Positions 12,699-64,000 of a stretch of DNA of 64,000 bases are shown here, in pieces. Position 1 is the stretch's first letter. The number at the start of each line of letters is the position of its first letter. A program made the translations under genes and the position numbers. The DNA lies in the NCBI RefSeq assembly GCF_954871325.1, contig NC_088778.1, positions 15,899,666 through 15,963,665 of the forward strand, read 5' to 3'. This DNA is from Gordionus sp. m RMFG-2023 (taxonomy: Eukaryota > Nematomorpha > Gordioida > Chordodea > Parachordodidae). A model generated the notes under the pieces. That model was not told where the DNA came from and searched no databases. It worked only from the letters and a program-made list of their open reading frames with translations.

Positions 12699-13921
12699 AA
12701 GCATCATTAACCCACAATTGCAATTAGACATCTGGAAATCCCGGTTTGGAAAATAACAATGTTGGGTTTTTTAAATATATCACTCAATTTTTTTAATATA
12801 AATTGATATATTTTAAAATGATTATATAAAACAAGGCGCCAATTATTTTAATTTGTAGAGTATTTTTTTACAATTACATGTGGGCTGGCGGACAAATAGT
12901 TTATTTTTATTTCGTGTCGGGCTTTACCGAAAACTAATTTAAAAAAAAGTGTTCGGAATCGGGCTGGAATTTATTAAAAAATATTTTGAATCAAGCTGGG
13001 CTTGAAAAATTATGCCCGATGCAGAATACTAATTGTAAATATAAGAAATTTAAAATTAATTATTGTTTTTAAAAATGTAAAGATTTTTATCTATAAAAAA
13101 TAATTTATTTATTTTCATTAGTTCCGAAAGTTTGTTGACAATTTAATTTTTTTGATGGACACGACCTAACGTAATAAATTAAATACACCAAATAAAAGAT
13201 TTTATTAATTTTATTTAAGAGTATTTTATGAAAAATTACATAGTAAACGATACTTCCCTTGCTTCTATGAACTCTTCCTCGCTTTATTTTGATATTTTAA
13301 TTTTATTATATTAACTTAGTTTTAATGACTTTGATATTTAAGCCTGTGTCCGAAACTATTTTTAAAAAAATTTACAAATTTAATGAAATCCATGTGTCAA
13401 ATTTTAAAATTTATAAATTTCCTAGAATTCGATTTTGGCCATACCTTTTTTAAAAAAATTAAAATAGCAAATTTATTTATTTTTAATAAAGATTTGTTGA
13501 AAGCTTGAGAATTTAATTTATTGATATTTTGGATATGATAACAGCCTAGAGAACAAAATTTATATACTTTTTATTATAATGTAAATCTTCAATAAAATAT
13601 ATATAATCTAAAATGAAAGTGGAAAATAAAATAGATGATAGAAAATGAAATAGACGATGTAAAACATAAAAGAGATTTTTAAATAAGATAATGGTAAAAT
13701 TGTATTTTAAAATAAAATAATATAACAAACAATGAAATATCATACTGATAATCCGAAATACATTCGACCTAAAATCGGCCTGCCACGTTTACATAATATA
13801 TAATAGAAAAGCACACTGGTATGATTTAGCATATGTCATATACCTTTCGTTCATTCATTTATTTACTATAATAATTTTTTTGTTTTATTATTAACATGTG
13901 ATTATAATTTGTACAAGACGT

Positions 13922-55398
<41,477 letters not shown>

Positions 55399-55412
55399 GT
55401 TTGCAAATATAA

Positions 55413-57640
55413 CTCATATTTTTTTATCTAAATATGTGATAAATCAATTATATATATAATACTACGATCCGTCCATTAAAGTGTACAAACATAGGAGTCA
55501 TCTGTAGACGCCATTTTATGGTTTGCGCATAGACTTAAATGATGTTTATCTTTTGATGTATACCAGACTTGCATTTGTAGAAATTAATCTAAATTTTTTG
55601 CCTAGCAAGAGATTAAATTTTTTTTTCAAACATCGACCCAGACTGGGATATTTTTTTTGGCCCTGCCCGGATTTTCGTTAAATTTTTGAATACTGAGAAT
55701 CTGTATTTTAAAATATTTTCTAAAGGAAATGGAAAATATGACTAATACATTGTTTAAAAATATTGGAGTATGATTTTTTTTTAAAGCAAAGTAAATGCCA
55801 TTTAGATAACGTACAGACCCCACTGACTTTTGTATATGTTCATTTTTAATTTATATGTTATATTTTATAGCTTTAACATATTAAAAAACTTTATTTCTAT
55901 TAACTTTATTTATTATATATTGTGTTTTAATATGAGAACCAAGAATATATAAATTTTATAATAAGATAGTAATGGTATTTTTATTTAATATTCAAGTTAA
56001 TATATCATTTTGAAATAATAACGGAAATGATCTTGAACAAAGATATCATGTAGACGATATTAGTTACAACATATCCTTTTTTCCAAAGCGAAATTGTCTA
56101 ATCAAATTTCCTCTTCCCTAAGTTAATTTGTTCGTTGGGCCTATTCTTTTCCTTATTTAGTTTATATATCTCATCCTAGTCAACATATATTATTTCTTCA
56201 AGTTTCCATTTAATATATTTACTTCTAGTAACTATAATTATTATATACTGTTTTTGATATAGGAACTAACAATGTGTATATATGTTTTATAATATGGTAA
56301 TAACAGCATATATCTTCGGCCTAGAATTGGAGTGCTCCATTTGCGCAAATGTTTAAAATGAGAAAATCAACATTAAAGTTAAAAATCAAATATATGAAAT
56401 TATTGATCAATTTTGACAGAGCTATAACTTTGGCAAAAATTAATATTTTTTAATCTAGTTTTTATTTTTATATTGGGAATAAAAGTTATTATCCACTTTT
56501 AACTCAAACATTTTGAAAATGTCGAGTGGAGCACTCCAATTCTAGACCGACTATATATACTGATTGAAAAATTGAAAACTAAATATAATAATCAATTTCT
56601 AATAGGTAAAAATTTACCTTGTTCCCATTTGGGAACGGTGAGAAAAATGAGTTGAACGTTAATTAAAAACTAATTGTCTGTTAACAATCTTACAATCATA
56701 TTTTATTTTATTGTAATTTTTTAAAAATTACTTGCAGACGTGTAATATAGAAATCTTATCCATTAATAAATTATACACATATTTCAAAAAAAAAAACGAT
56801 TTGATAAAAAGGCATAAAAATTGACACCATTTTTTTAAAATAAGATTTCCCAACCTAATACCGATATATTATTTATTCATCGGGGATTTTAAATTTTACA
56901 TACAGATTACGGTTCATGAGCAAATAGTATAGATATTCGCATTCGGTTTAGATTAACAAAATCCTAACTGTTTTTTTCTATTATTATATAATCAGTTAAA
57001 TTTATAGCGCATAGTAACTACCATAAAAAAATTTCTTAAAGTTAATTAGATAATTTTTATTTTTTAAAAAAAAGTAGCTTTGAAATTCTAGGTAAAATAA
57101 ATTTTATTCGTCTAAATTAAAAAGAAGGAAATTAAAATTATTAATCTTTGATCTTAAAATATAATTAAATACTTTGCAAGAAAAGTAATGCGATGGTCTA
57201 AATTTTACAAATATGATATGTACGAACGAAACCGATCAATGATGTTACTAGATCTTATGATTTGAGGGTGAAATTTAAAAAAAACAACTATTTTAGGCAT
57301 CCCAACCCGACTAGCAGGAAGAAAAGTATTTCACCATTCATGGGTCGGGTTTTGTAGACTTCTAGCACATACCAATTTTAATTCCCAGTGACGCCACTGA
57401 GGTAGATCAAATTTATGGTGTACCGTTTCGAACCAAATTGTATTATCTATTTTGTTGTAAAGAAATTAAAATTCATATTTTTATTAGCTGACCAAAATCC
57501 TTTTGCAATAAATCGCATCACGTAGTTAAAAAAAGAATAATTCACATAAGTTTTTAAAATATTAAAAATTATTTTATATTATAATGTTTGGGTGATAACA
57601 TTTTTAATTATGACGTAGGGGAAGGGAGTGCGGGGTTTAA
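55413..57640. other. Stretch after CaMKII exon 13, no gene seen
   Basis: I looked for CaMKII hub-domain exons (EIIKVTEQLI, CDP..TAFEPEALGN) and saw none. GC-rich MITE fragments lie near 55600-55830 and 57290-57370. A pair of related flanks GGAGTGCTCCA / TGGAGCACTCCAATTCTAGAC at about 56327-56560 forms a further small inverted-repeat element. Confidence 0.5.
56310..56556. repeat. Small inverted-repeat element
   Basis: The left end reads CGGCCTAGAATTGGAGTGCTCC and the right end GGAGCACTCCAATTCTAGACCG, an inverted repeat of about 22 bp with one or two mismatches, about 245 bp apart. The flanks on both sides (ATATAT.., ACTATATAT) are AT repeats, so a TA-type target cannot be excluded. Confidence 0.7.
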
Positions 57641-58186
57641 TTATCCATAAAAAATTGAAGTGGTATAAAAATTAATGAAAAAATTTAAGCAATTTAAGTT
57701 ATCATTTACTTTTGTGATAAGTTTTGTAACAAAATTTGAAATTAGGTTTCTAGATTTATTTGGTAGATATGTTATAGTGGGTCCTTTTTTCCATTCAAAA
57801 AATCTTTTAAGAAAATCTGTGTTAATAGGAGGAGGATGAGGCTCAATAATATTTAATAAGGGTTTGAATATTGTTATAATTTCATTGGTTGGAGATTTTT
57901 GAGAGGAAGGACATGTTGTCCCTTTGAAACTATGTTTGTATAAAAGATTGGCCTTTGTCACTTTTATTAATTTTGCACAAATGTTACAAATTGTTGACAT
58001 TATTTTTTTAAAAAATTTTTTTTTATTATGAGAATAAAAATTTCTTAGCAAAACTATGTATATAAGATTATAAATTGTTAAATTGGTGTTACAATTGCTT
58101 GTTACATGTTTGAGGGTATGTGTAATGTGAAAGTGGAAAACTATGAGAGGTATAGTTTGTAATATGGATCTTGCACATCTAGACAA
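57641..58186 (-). pseudogene. N-terminal fragment of an R2-like retroelement
   Basis: A 181-residue - strand frame has ICNICAKLIKVTKANLLYKH, TTCPSSQKS and YLPNKSRNLISNFVTKLI. The CxxC..LYKH....CP arrangement and the later NKSR..LI block match the N-terminal zinc-finger region of the element at 42830-47320 and its relatives. No reverse transcriptase follows. The matched region starts about residue 85; the preceding residues are not recognised. Confidence 0.55.
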
Positions 58187-58400
58187 TGATGGGCCAATGA
58201 GACAAATGTTCTTTACTTAGGATTAACATTTTTATATAAAAAAAATTTAAAAATAAAGTAGAGCTAAAACACGCAGCGAGAAAAGCTAACCCCAGGTGTT
58301 TTTTTATTTTTCTACATTCATTTTTCCAAATTTTATATTACACATCTATCGCTCCAGCTGAATAGGCTGTTTTAACACTTTTAAATATTTTTTCATAAAT

Positions 58401-59070
58401 TGCTAATATGTTAAATATACCAGGTTAATCCATATTATATATCACCCAGTTGAACTTTAATTTTAAACTGTTATATAAGTTACATAAAATAAGTCAACTA
58501 TCTTCATAATGCCATTCGTGACCCTTGGCACACTCGTGGCTTCTAGTGTTCTTATAAATTTGGTTAGAATTTTTTTATTATTAAAAATAAATCCCTGCTT
58601 AAAAATGGCTAATGTCGATTTTTAAAAACGGATCGATTAAGATTTTAGCCAAAAAATATTATGTAAGCCTCGAGATCTGGTAAATAGAGATTCAACTTTC
58701 CTGCCACCTGTGAGCCAAATCTCCAGGTTTACATAATATTTTATTTTGGATTAATCAATTTTTTAAAATCAACCCAAATCACTAGTCTTAGATCCTCACG
58801 TTTAATTGAAATTTAATTTCAAGATAATAAATTACCATAAATATTGTCAATATTTTTATACATGAAAAAATTGAAATTACTTTATCAATTCGAATTGATA
58901 AAGAAAGAAAGAAAGGTCTAGGTTAGGTAAATTTTATAAAAAAATTTATTATTAAAAATGTATTTTTACATGTTAAAATTTAAATTTGACATATTTTCTT
59001 TGAAATATTTTTGAAATTATTTGAGAAAAATTTATCAGCCCCTGGGTAACACTACCACCGGTCTTCCCTA
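58401..59070. repeat. Dispersed repeat R1, copy interrupted by a MITE
   Basis: A second copy of the 31728-32244 repeat. The two align on both sides of a block at 58605-58784 that is absent from the other copy and belongs to the TAGTGTT MITE family. Confidence 0.7.
58605..58784. repeat. hAT-like MITE 'TAGTGTT..TAAAC', copy B, nested in R1
   Basis: Shares TTTTTAAAAACGGATCGATT, AAAATATTATGTAAGCCTCGA and ATCTCCAGG with the copies at 19812 and 63691. Its outer ends are worn. Confidence 0.6.
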
Positions 59071-59539
59071 GTAATAATATAATCAATTGTTAAAAAAATA
59101 ACCAATTATAAATATCATATTTCAGGCTCTTATGGTGATGATTATATTTCCTTGTTTTTTTTATTAATTTATTAATATATGAACTTAATTCGCATCACTA
59201 TCAGTATTATATTACATAATATATAAAACTAGACGCTAAGATGGTAGATAAATATTATGATTTAAGCATTATAAATCCTTGCTATGGTGCATTAAAAAAA
59301 TGCAAATACGATGTTATGTTAAGTCTAGACTCATGCGATTTAAAGGACCAAATTTTATAATTTATTGATTTTCACCCCATTAATATGCTTTGTTATTTTA
59401 TAGACGATAAAATAATTATGAATTTATGTTGCTTTATCCAATTGTTAATTATTTTAAATGTACTTAAAATATAAATGGAAATTAAATCAGTTAGGAATAA
59501 AGCAATATCTTCTCCGTTTTATGGCGATTTCCAGGTTTA

Positions 59540-60890
59540 CCCGGGTAAGCTAGTTTTCCCTCTGATTTTTCTTTTCCATTTTAACTGTCCTGAGCATCAA
59601 TCTTTGTAAGATTTATGCTTCTCATATCCGCCGCTATCACATTTTTCCACGTCATCTTGGGCCTTCCTCTAGGTCTTGATCCTCCTACTTCCATAAAATG
59701 CATCTCTTTACCCAGTCATCTTTTGTCATACGTTCCACATGCCCAAACCATCTTAGTCTATTTCGTCGCATTACCACTCCAATCATTTCTAGACCCAATC
59801 TTGCTCGCAATTCCTTGTTAGTTGTTCTCTCTCTCAGAGATACCCCACACATCCATCTAATCATCCTCATCTCTGTTCTTTCTAATTTGGCTTAGTGAGT
59901 CGCTTTCATTGCCCATGTTTCGCCGCCATAAACTAAACAACTCCTCACACAGCTTACGTAAACTTTCCCCTTTAACTTCAGAGAGACTTTTTTATTTGTA
60001 AGAATAGACGACATCTATCTGAACTTCTTCCAAGCTTGTCTAACCCTTGCAACCACGGCAGAATCTACACCACCATCTGCCTTTAGCATATCACCCAAAT
60101 AACAAACTTATCCACTTTTTCTAGGGTTAATCCATTGCCAATATCCAGACTACCATTTTCTACGTTATCATTATTATGTATCCCTTTCATACATGTTCTA
60201 CAAATGTCATTTTTTCTAACATCAAACTTCATTTTTTTCCCGCTACATCTATTATGTACCCATTTTTGGCATCTGGTGCATTGGATTGAATTTCTATCCT
60301 TTTCCACATACACCACAAGGCCACTTACCGGATTCCTCCATCTTTAGATTTTCCCCACTAATCATCATCATTGTCTTTGATGCATTCATTATCAGACCCT
60401 TTGCTTCCATAGTCATCTTCCATATACTAATTTTATCCCTCAATTATTCCTCACTGTTTGCCATTAATACAAGGTCATCAGCATATAATAGCACCCAGAG
60501 AAGTCCTTCACACATTTCTCTAGCCACCACATCCATTACTAAGATAAATAATAATGGACTCAGCACGGATCCTTGATGAAGTCCTACTTTCACCTCAAAG
60601 CTTTTACTATCACCATAATCCTTCCGTACTGCATCTTCTAGGTGTTCTTAATACCATTAATATCAATTACCATTTTTCCTTCCATATTTTTCAAACATTT
60701 AATCTTGCCTCTTTTTTGCCATCTGCTTTGCCATTCGAACCACATTCCATACTCCTGCCTTTTTTCTTCTTGCGCCTTCACAATTAATTTCTTAGCATTT
60801 CTTTTCGCCATCTTGTAAATATCGTTATCTCTATTATCCTTACTATTATAACATTCTTTAAAACACCTGCGTTTCTCATCCACAACTTAA
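59540..60890 (-). mobile_element. LINE (non-LTR retrotransposon) fragment, 5' truncated
   Basis: On the - strand, in order: 60638-60883 pre-RT (KRRCFKECYN, YKMAKRNAKKLIVKAQEEKR); 60330-60600 the RT core VGLHQGSVLSPLLFILVMDV then LLYADDLVLMANSEE; 60083-60316 a CxxC..WVHNRCSG zinc-finger-like block; 59685-59870 the C-terminus RMIRWMCGVSLRERT, LRWFGHVERM; and SLTKIDAQDS near 59590. The YADD active site is intact. The RT fingers region between the first two blocks is missing, and frames change several times. Confidence 0.85.
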
Positions 60891-61309
60891 AGCAGAGTTA
60901 ATATAAAGTTTATATTTCATTTGCAAGATATTTAAGTATTTTATTATAGAATTATCCTAAATTTGGGTTGCATTTGTACTAACATTCGATTCTCCATCAT
61001 AGCTTTGACCTTGATAGAGATGCGCATCGAAACCTGTAATTTTTTTGTAATTTCCAAATTTAACTACAAATTTTATCGAGCGGGTCATAAATTTATTTGA
61101 ATTAAATTTATAATAATATGGTTTATAATTAATAAATTAATTTCTTCGATTTACCTCTTCAACGCGAATTATAATTTATAAAGAATGAAATTCTATAAAT
61201 GTTGTTGGGGCTCTCTCTCAGTAATAATCTAAAAAGGATATAAGAAACTTTTCTAAATTATATCTTTGCTTACCTGGTCCTATTTAAAATTTAGATTATC
61301 TCACCTTGT

Positions 61310-61610
61310 TAAGAAAGGATAAGGTGCGAAGTATAAGAATACTAGAAAGTTTAAATAGTGTCCATTAAGACTAAGATAATGCTAAACATTAGGTTGTATG
61401 AGCATACAATGAGAAGGCCTATGAACTACATAGGAAATAAGGTTGAGAGTTTGGAAGTGATGGGTAAACGTAAAAGAGGAAGGCCAAAACTTCAATGGGG
61501 CCATAAAGTTAGAGCCAAGAAGTATAAATTAGATAAACGAAATAGCATGAATAACATAAAGTGGAGAGAGATATTGAAGGAGCTTACCACCAGAAAAGGT
61601 GAAAGCTAAA
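61310..61610 (+). mobile_element. LINE C-terminal fragment
   Basis: + strand frame 61358-61609 with LYEHTMRRPMNYIGNKVESL, EVMGKRKRGRPKLQWG and IKWREI. This is the conserved tail after the reverse transcriptase (YGHVMRRP..GKRKRGRPK.RW). It is in opposite orientation to the neighbouring LINE and belongs to another subfamily or copy. Confidence 0.75.
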
Positions 61611-63000
61611 GAGAAAAAAAGACAAAAAAACCTTGTTTAAAATAAGAAAAATTGCCTACTTAGACCTGCAGGCCTCGATTGACACATCTCCTCCAGCCAA
61701 GTAGACCTGGGCCTTCAAGTCAATTTTTCCAACTAGGAATGATGTCGAAATTTATTTTAAAAACCGACCCGCTCCTAAAAATAAAAATAAAGAGGGAGGG
61801 TGCATAATGATAAAATCAATTATTTTTTATGACCGGTCCAAATTAAGAGCGAATATAATACGATTAAAAAATATTATAGATATATAAACCGGTATGTAAA
61901 TCACAATAAAATATAAAATTAATTTTATAATGATTTAAAAAGTTAGTAAAATATCTTTCATAAATGAAAATTTAATCTTTGTGGCAATTTTTTAATAATT
62001 TTTTGTGTTGGGGATTAGATCTCGATGAGTAAAGTTAATCTATTCAATTAATTTTAAGATTTCATACTTTTGGTATAGGTTTTTATTTCTACAATGAAGA
62101 AATGGTTCGCGCATTTGTGCTTGTACTAATTGGTATCATTGCCAAAATATATAGTAATTTTAATATATTTGGAAAACATAAAAAATATATTAAACTATGC
62201 AATGCTTCCACTGTATTTCGTGGAGAATTCTGAAATTAATTTGTTAGATACTATTGCCTCTGAATAAAATTTAACTAATGATTAATTTTTCAATATCAAG
62301 ATTTTGAAATATCCGCAGATCAGATGGAGTTATGAGATATAGTATTTGTAAATTGGATAGAGCCATTTCATATATCACAAATCATTCATTTATTTGAGTC
62401 AAAATTAAATCCAAAAGTGGAATAAAAATGGTTATTTTATAATGATCTCTAATTGAGTATACATTAATATTGGAGATACTTGTTTGTAGGTAAAGTCGAG
62501 GCTTGTGAATCTCAAAATCTTAAAACTTTCACCTCAACAAACTTTTAAATCTCGAGAAATTCCTGATCGATATTATCTCTTCTAATTTGTAATATAATAA
62601 TATTCGCGATTCTTTCTCATAACTTCAGCCATATCCATTTTTTTCAAAAATATTGCATAAAATTGTTGTGTTAAATAATTTATTAATATATTCCAATGAA
62701 AAAATTCATAGTCATATTAAATCTAACAATGTATCAGCTTCATATGAAATATGTGTTTAAGGTGATTCTAATATTTCTCCATGGGCATACAAAATAGGTT
62801 CTTCTAGATCCAAAAAATGCGGTAACAGTTTGATCTCGAATGCTCCATCTTGTCGTTCAGACTTTTTTCTGTTTCATTATTCCTGTGGCACAATAAGTCT
62901 CAGAAATAATTATATTCAGTAAAATCTCTTTATAAACTTTAAATTTCGTGAGATAAATTAATCTTAACTTTTTGCTAATATTTTGAATAGAATATAACTT

Positions 63001-63140
63001 ATGTTCTTAAAAGTTACTTTTAAAATTTAACTAGTTACAGTTACAGTATCATTCGTAAAATGGTAACTAGTTACATATTTTCAGATGTAACTAATTACAG
63101 TATATTTCAAAAGTAACGAGTTACATTATAAGTTACCTTA
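63001..63140. repeat. Repeat built of GTTAC / GTAAC motifs
   Basis: About 140 bp with AACTAGTTAC and AGTAACGAGTTAC-like motifs in both orientations, starting AAAAGTTACTTTTAAAA and ending TTATAAGTTAC. It resembles the palindromic MITE at 41622 in design but not in sequence. Confidence 0.5.
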
Positions 63141-63682
63141 TAAATCATTTATATAACACATTCTTTTTTATTTAAAAGAAAATATACTGATTATTTTTAT
63201 AAAAATGCGGCTTAGTAAATTATTATTTGCCTTTAATATTAAACTGTTTTAAAAATTCTGTCTAAAACACCCGCTTGTTTCTATTCAAAAATAAGCTAAG
63301 TAATAATTTAATTTCTTTTTAATTAGTTCAGATGATGGCCCAGTTTGTTTTGTTCCACAAAGTATTTTCATATGGCAATGTTATATGCTTTTTATAAATT
63401 ATATAAAAAGATCTTGTTAGCATCTTATGTTGCTACTAAGTATAATGTATGACAAGAAAATCATCATTCGCTGGGAAGGTAGTTTAAGTAATTTTAATTA
63501 TAAAGTTAGTTTAATTTAAATCATAATTCTGTATAATATTTAGCTATACAAAAATCTTGTTTTAACTAAAATTTAGTACAATTATTTAAGGCATATTATG
63601 TAAAAATAATCCTACAGAGATGTGTTCCCATAGCTTGGTTATGGATGACATAGATGCTGAAATATACCTGTTTTTTGGAAGG

Positions 63683-63907
63683 CATAGTAGTAGTTTTGTT
63701 AAACGACATTATTTGGGTCCACTTTTAAAAATGGTCCGATTAAGATTTAAGCCAAAATAATATTATGTAAACCTCGAGATTTGACAAAAAGAGTTGTAAT
63801 TTCTGTCATCTATGAGCAAAATCTTAAGACTTATTATTTTAGCTAAAATCTTAATCGGGACCTTTTTAAAAATCGAAATTGAGCGGTTTAACAATACTAC
63901 ATAGGAA
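63683..63907. repeat. hAT-like MITE 'TAGTGTT..TAAAC', copy C
   Basis: The element is 63691-63899. It starts TAGTTTTGTTAAACGAC and ends GCGGTTTAACAATACTA. The flanking 8-mers CATAGTAG and CATAGGAA agree at 6 of 8 positions, which supports hAT-type insertion for the family. Confidence 0.7.
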
Positions 63908-64000
63908 ACATTTAACGCTAAAATTGCTTGTACTACCAGTTTTCTCTATGGAATCCATATTGCTTGGCTAAGGTATTTTAACATATAAGTCTGTTGTTTT

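Larger units (their letters stand above)
9695..13921. other. Intergenic DNA upstream of CaMKII
   Basis: No coding sequence is recognised. It contains a degenerate 46-bp direct duplication around 10106-10197 (GGCTGAATATA ... AAAGTCTTCTTA), GC-rich MITE debris near 11750-11850 and 12880-13020, the SINE at 12430-12594, and a perfect 16-bp palindrome at 12683-12698. The CaMKII promoter should lie near its 3' end, but no core promoter motif can be defended. Confidence 0.5.

Noticed and set aside
60135-60787. + strand frames at 59615-60787
   Set aside because: They are shadows of the - strand LINE, whose RT motifs (VGLHQGSVLSPLLF, YADD) are clear.
55413-64000. CaMKII hub-domain exons
   Set aside because: I searched for the conserved association-domain peptides on the + strand and found none; none is claimed.

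Overview
The window is an AT-rich animal (probably invertebrate, perhaps arthropod) genomic segment; the species cannot be named from sequence alone. It carries parts of two host genes on the + strand, and almost everything else is intron or intergenic DNA filled with transposable-element remains. Introns are GT-AG, coding exons are short and islanded, and there are no bacterial operons, Shine-Dalgarno sites or CRISPR arrays.

Layout. (1) 2253-3660: the last four exons of a SMOC-type gene (SPARC-related modular calcium-binding protein; thyroglobulin type-1 domain followed by the extracellular calcium-binding domain with two EF-hands), with stop and poly(A) signal. (2) 3661-13921: intergenic DNA holding a hAT transposon (7022-9686, perfect 8-bp target duplication), a tRNA-derived SINE and GC-rich hAT-like MITE debris. 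(3) 13922-55398: a calcium/calmodulin-dependent protein kinase II gene (CaMKII), 13 constitutive exons spread over 41.5 kb, covering the whole kinase domain, the autoinhibitory/calmodulin-binding segment and the start of the variable linker. The hub (association) domain is not seen and probably lies beyond the window. A 27-bp candidate cassette exon sits at 53964-53990. (4) 55413-64000: repeat-rich DNA with LINE fragments, a relic of an R2-like reverse-transcriptase element and MITEs; this is either the next CaMKII intron or downstream DNA.

The CaMKII introns are a catalogue of mobile elements: a nearly whole hAT with its own 42-bp intron (17139-19290), a 715-bp hAT-like non-autonomous element (30349-31063), a coding-empty LTR element with two near-identical 412-bp LTRs (35922-39005) ending 241 bp before exon 3, a 1.2-kb piggyBac remnant bounded by TTAA (39789-41016), a 175-bp palindromic MITE (41622-41796), a degraded endonuclease-type non-LTR retrotransposon (about 42830-47320) invaded by outward-facing inverted LTR-element pieces (44447-46290), and a 2.2-kb element with about 550-bp inverted repeats and a DDE-type transposase fragment (48329-50506).

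The two genes are not an obvious functional pair: SMOC is a secreted matrix protein and CaMKII a cytosolic kinase. They share orientation and are about 10 kb apart. No clearly new biological system was found; the most unusual structures are the long-inverted-repeat DDE element, the inverted LTR fragment pair inside the R2-like element, and the possible hub-less CaMKII 3' end.
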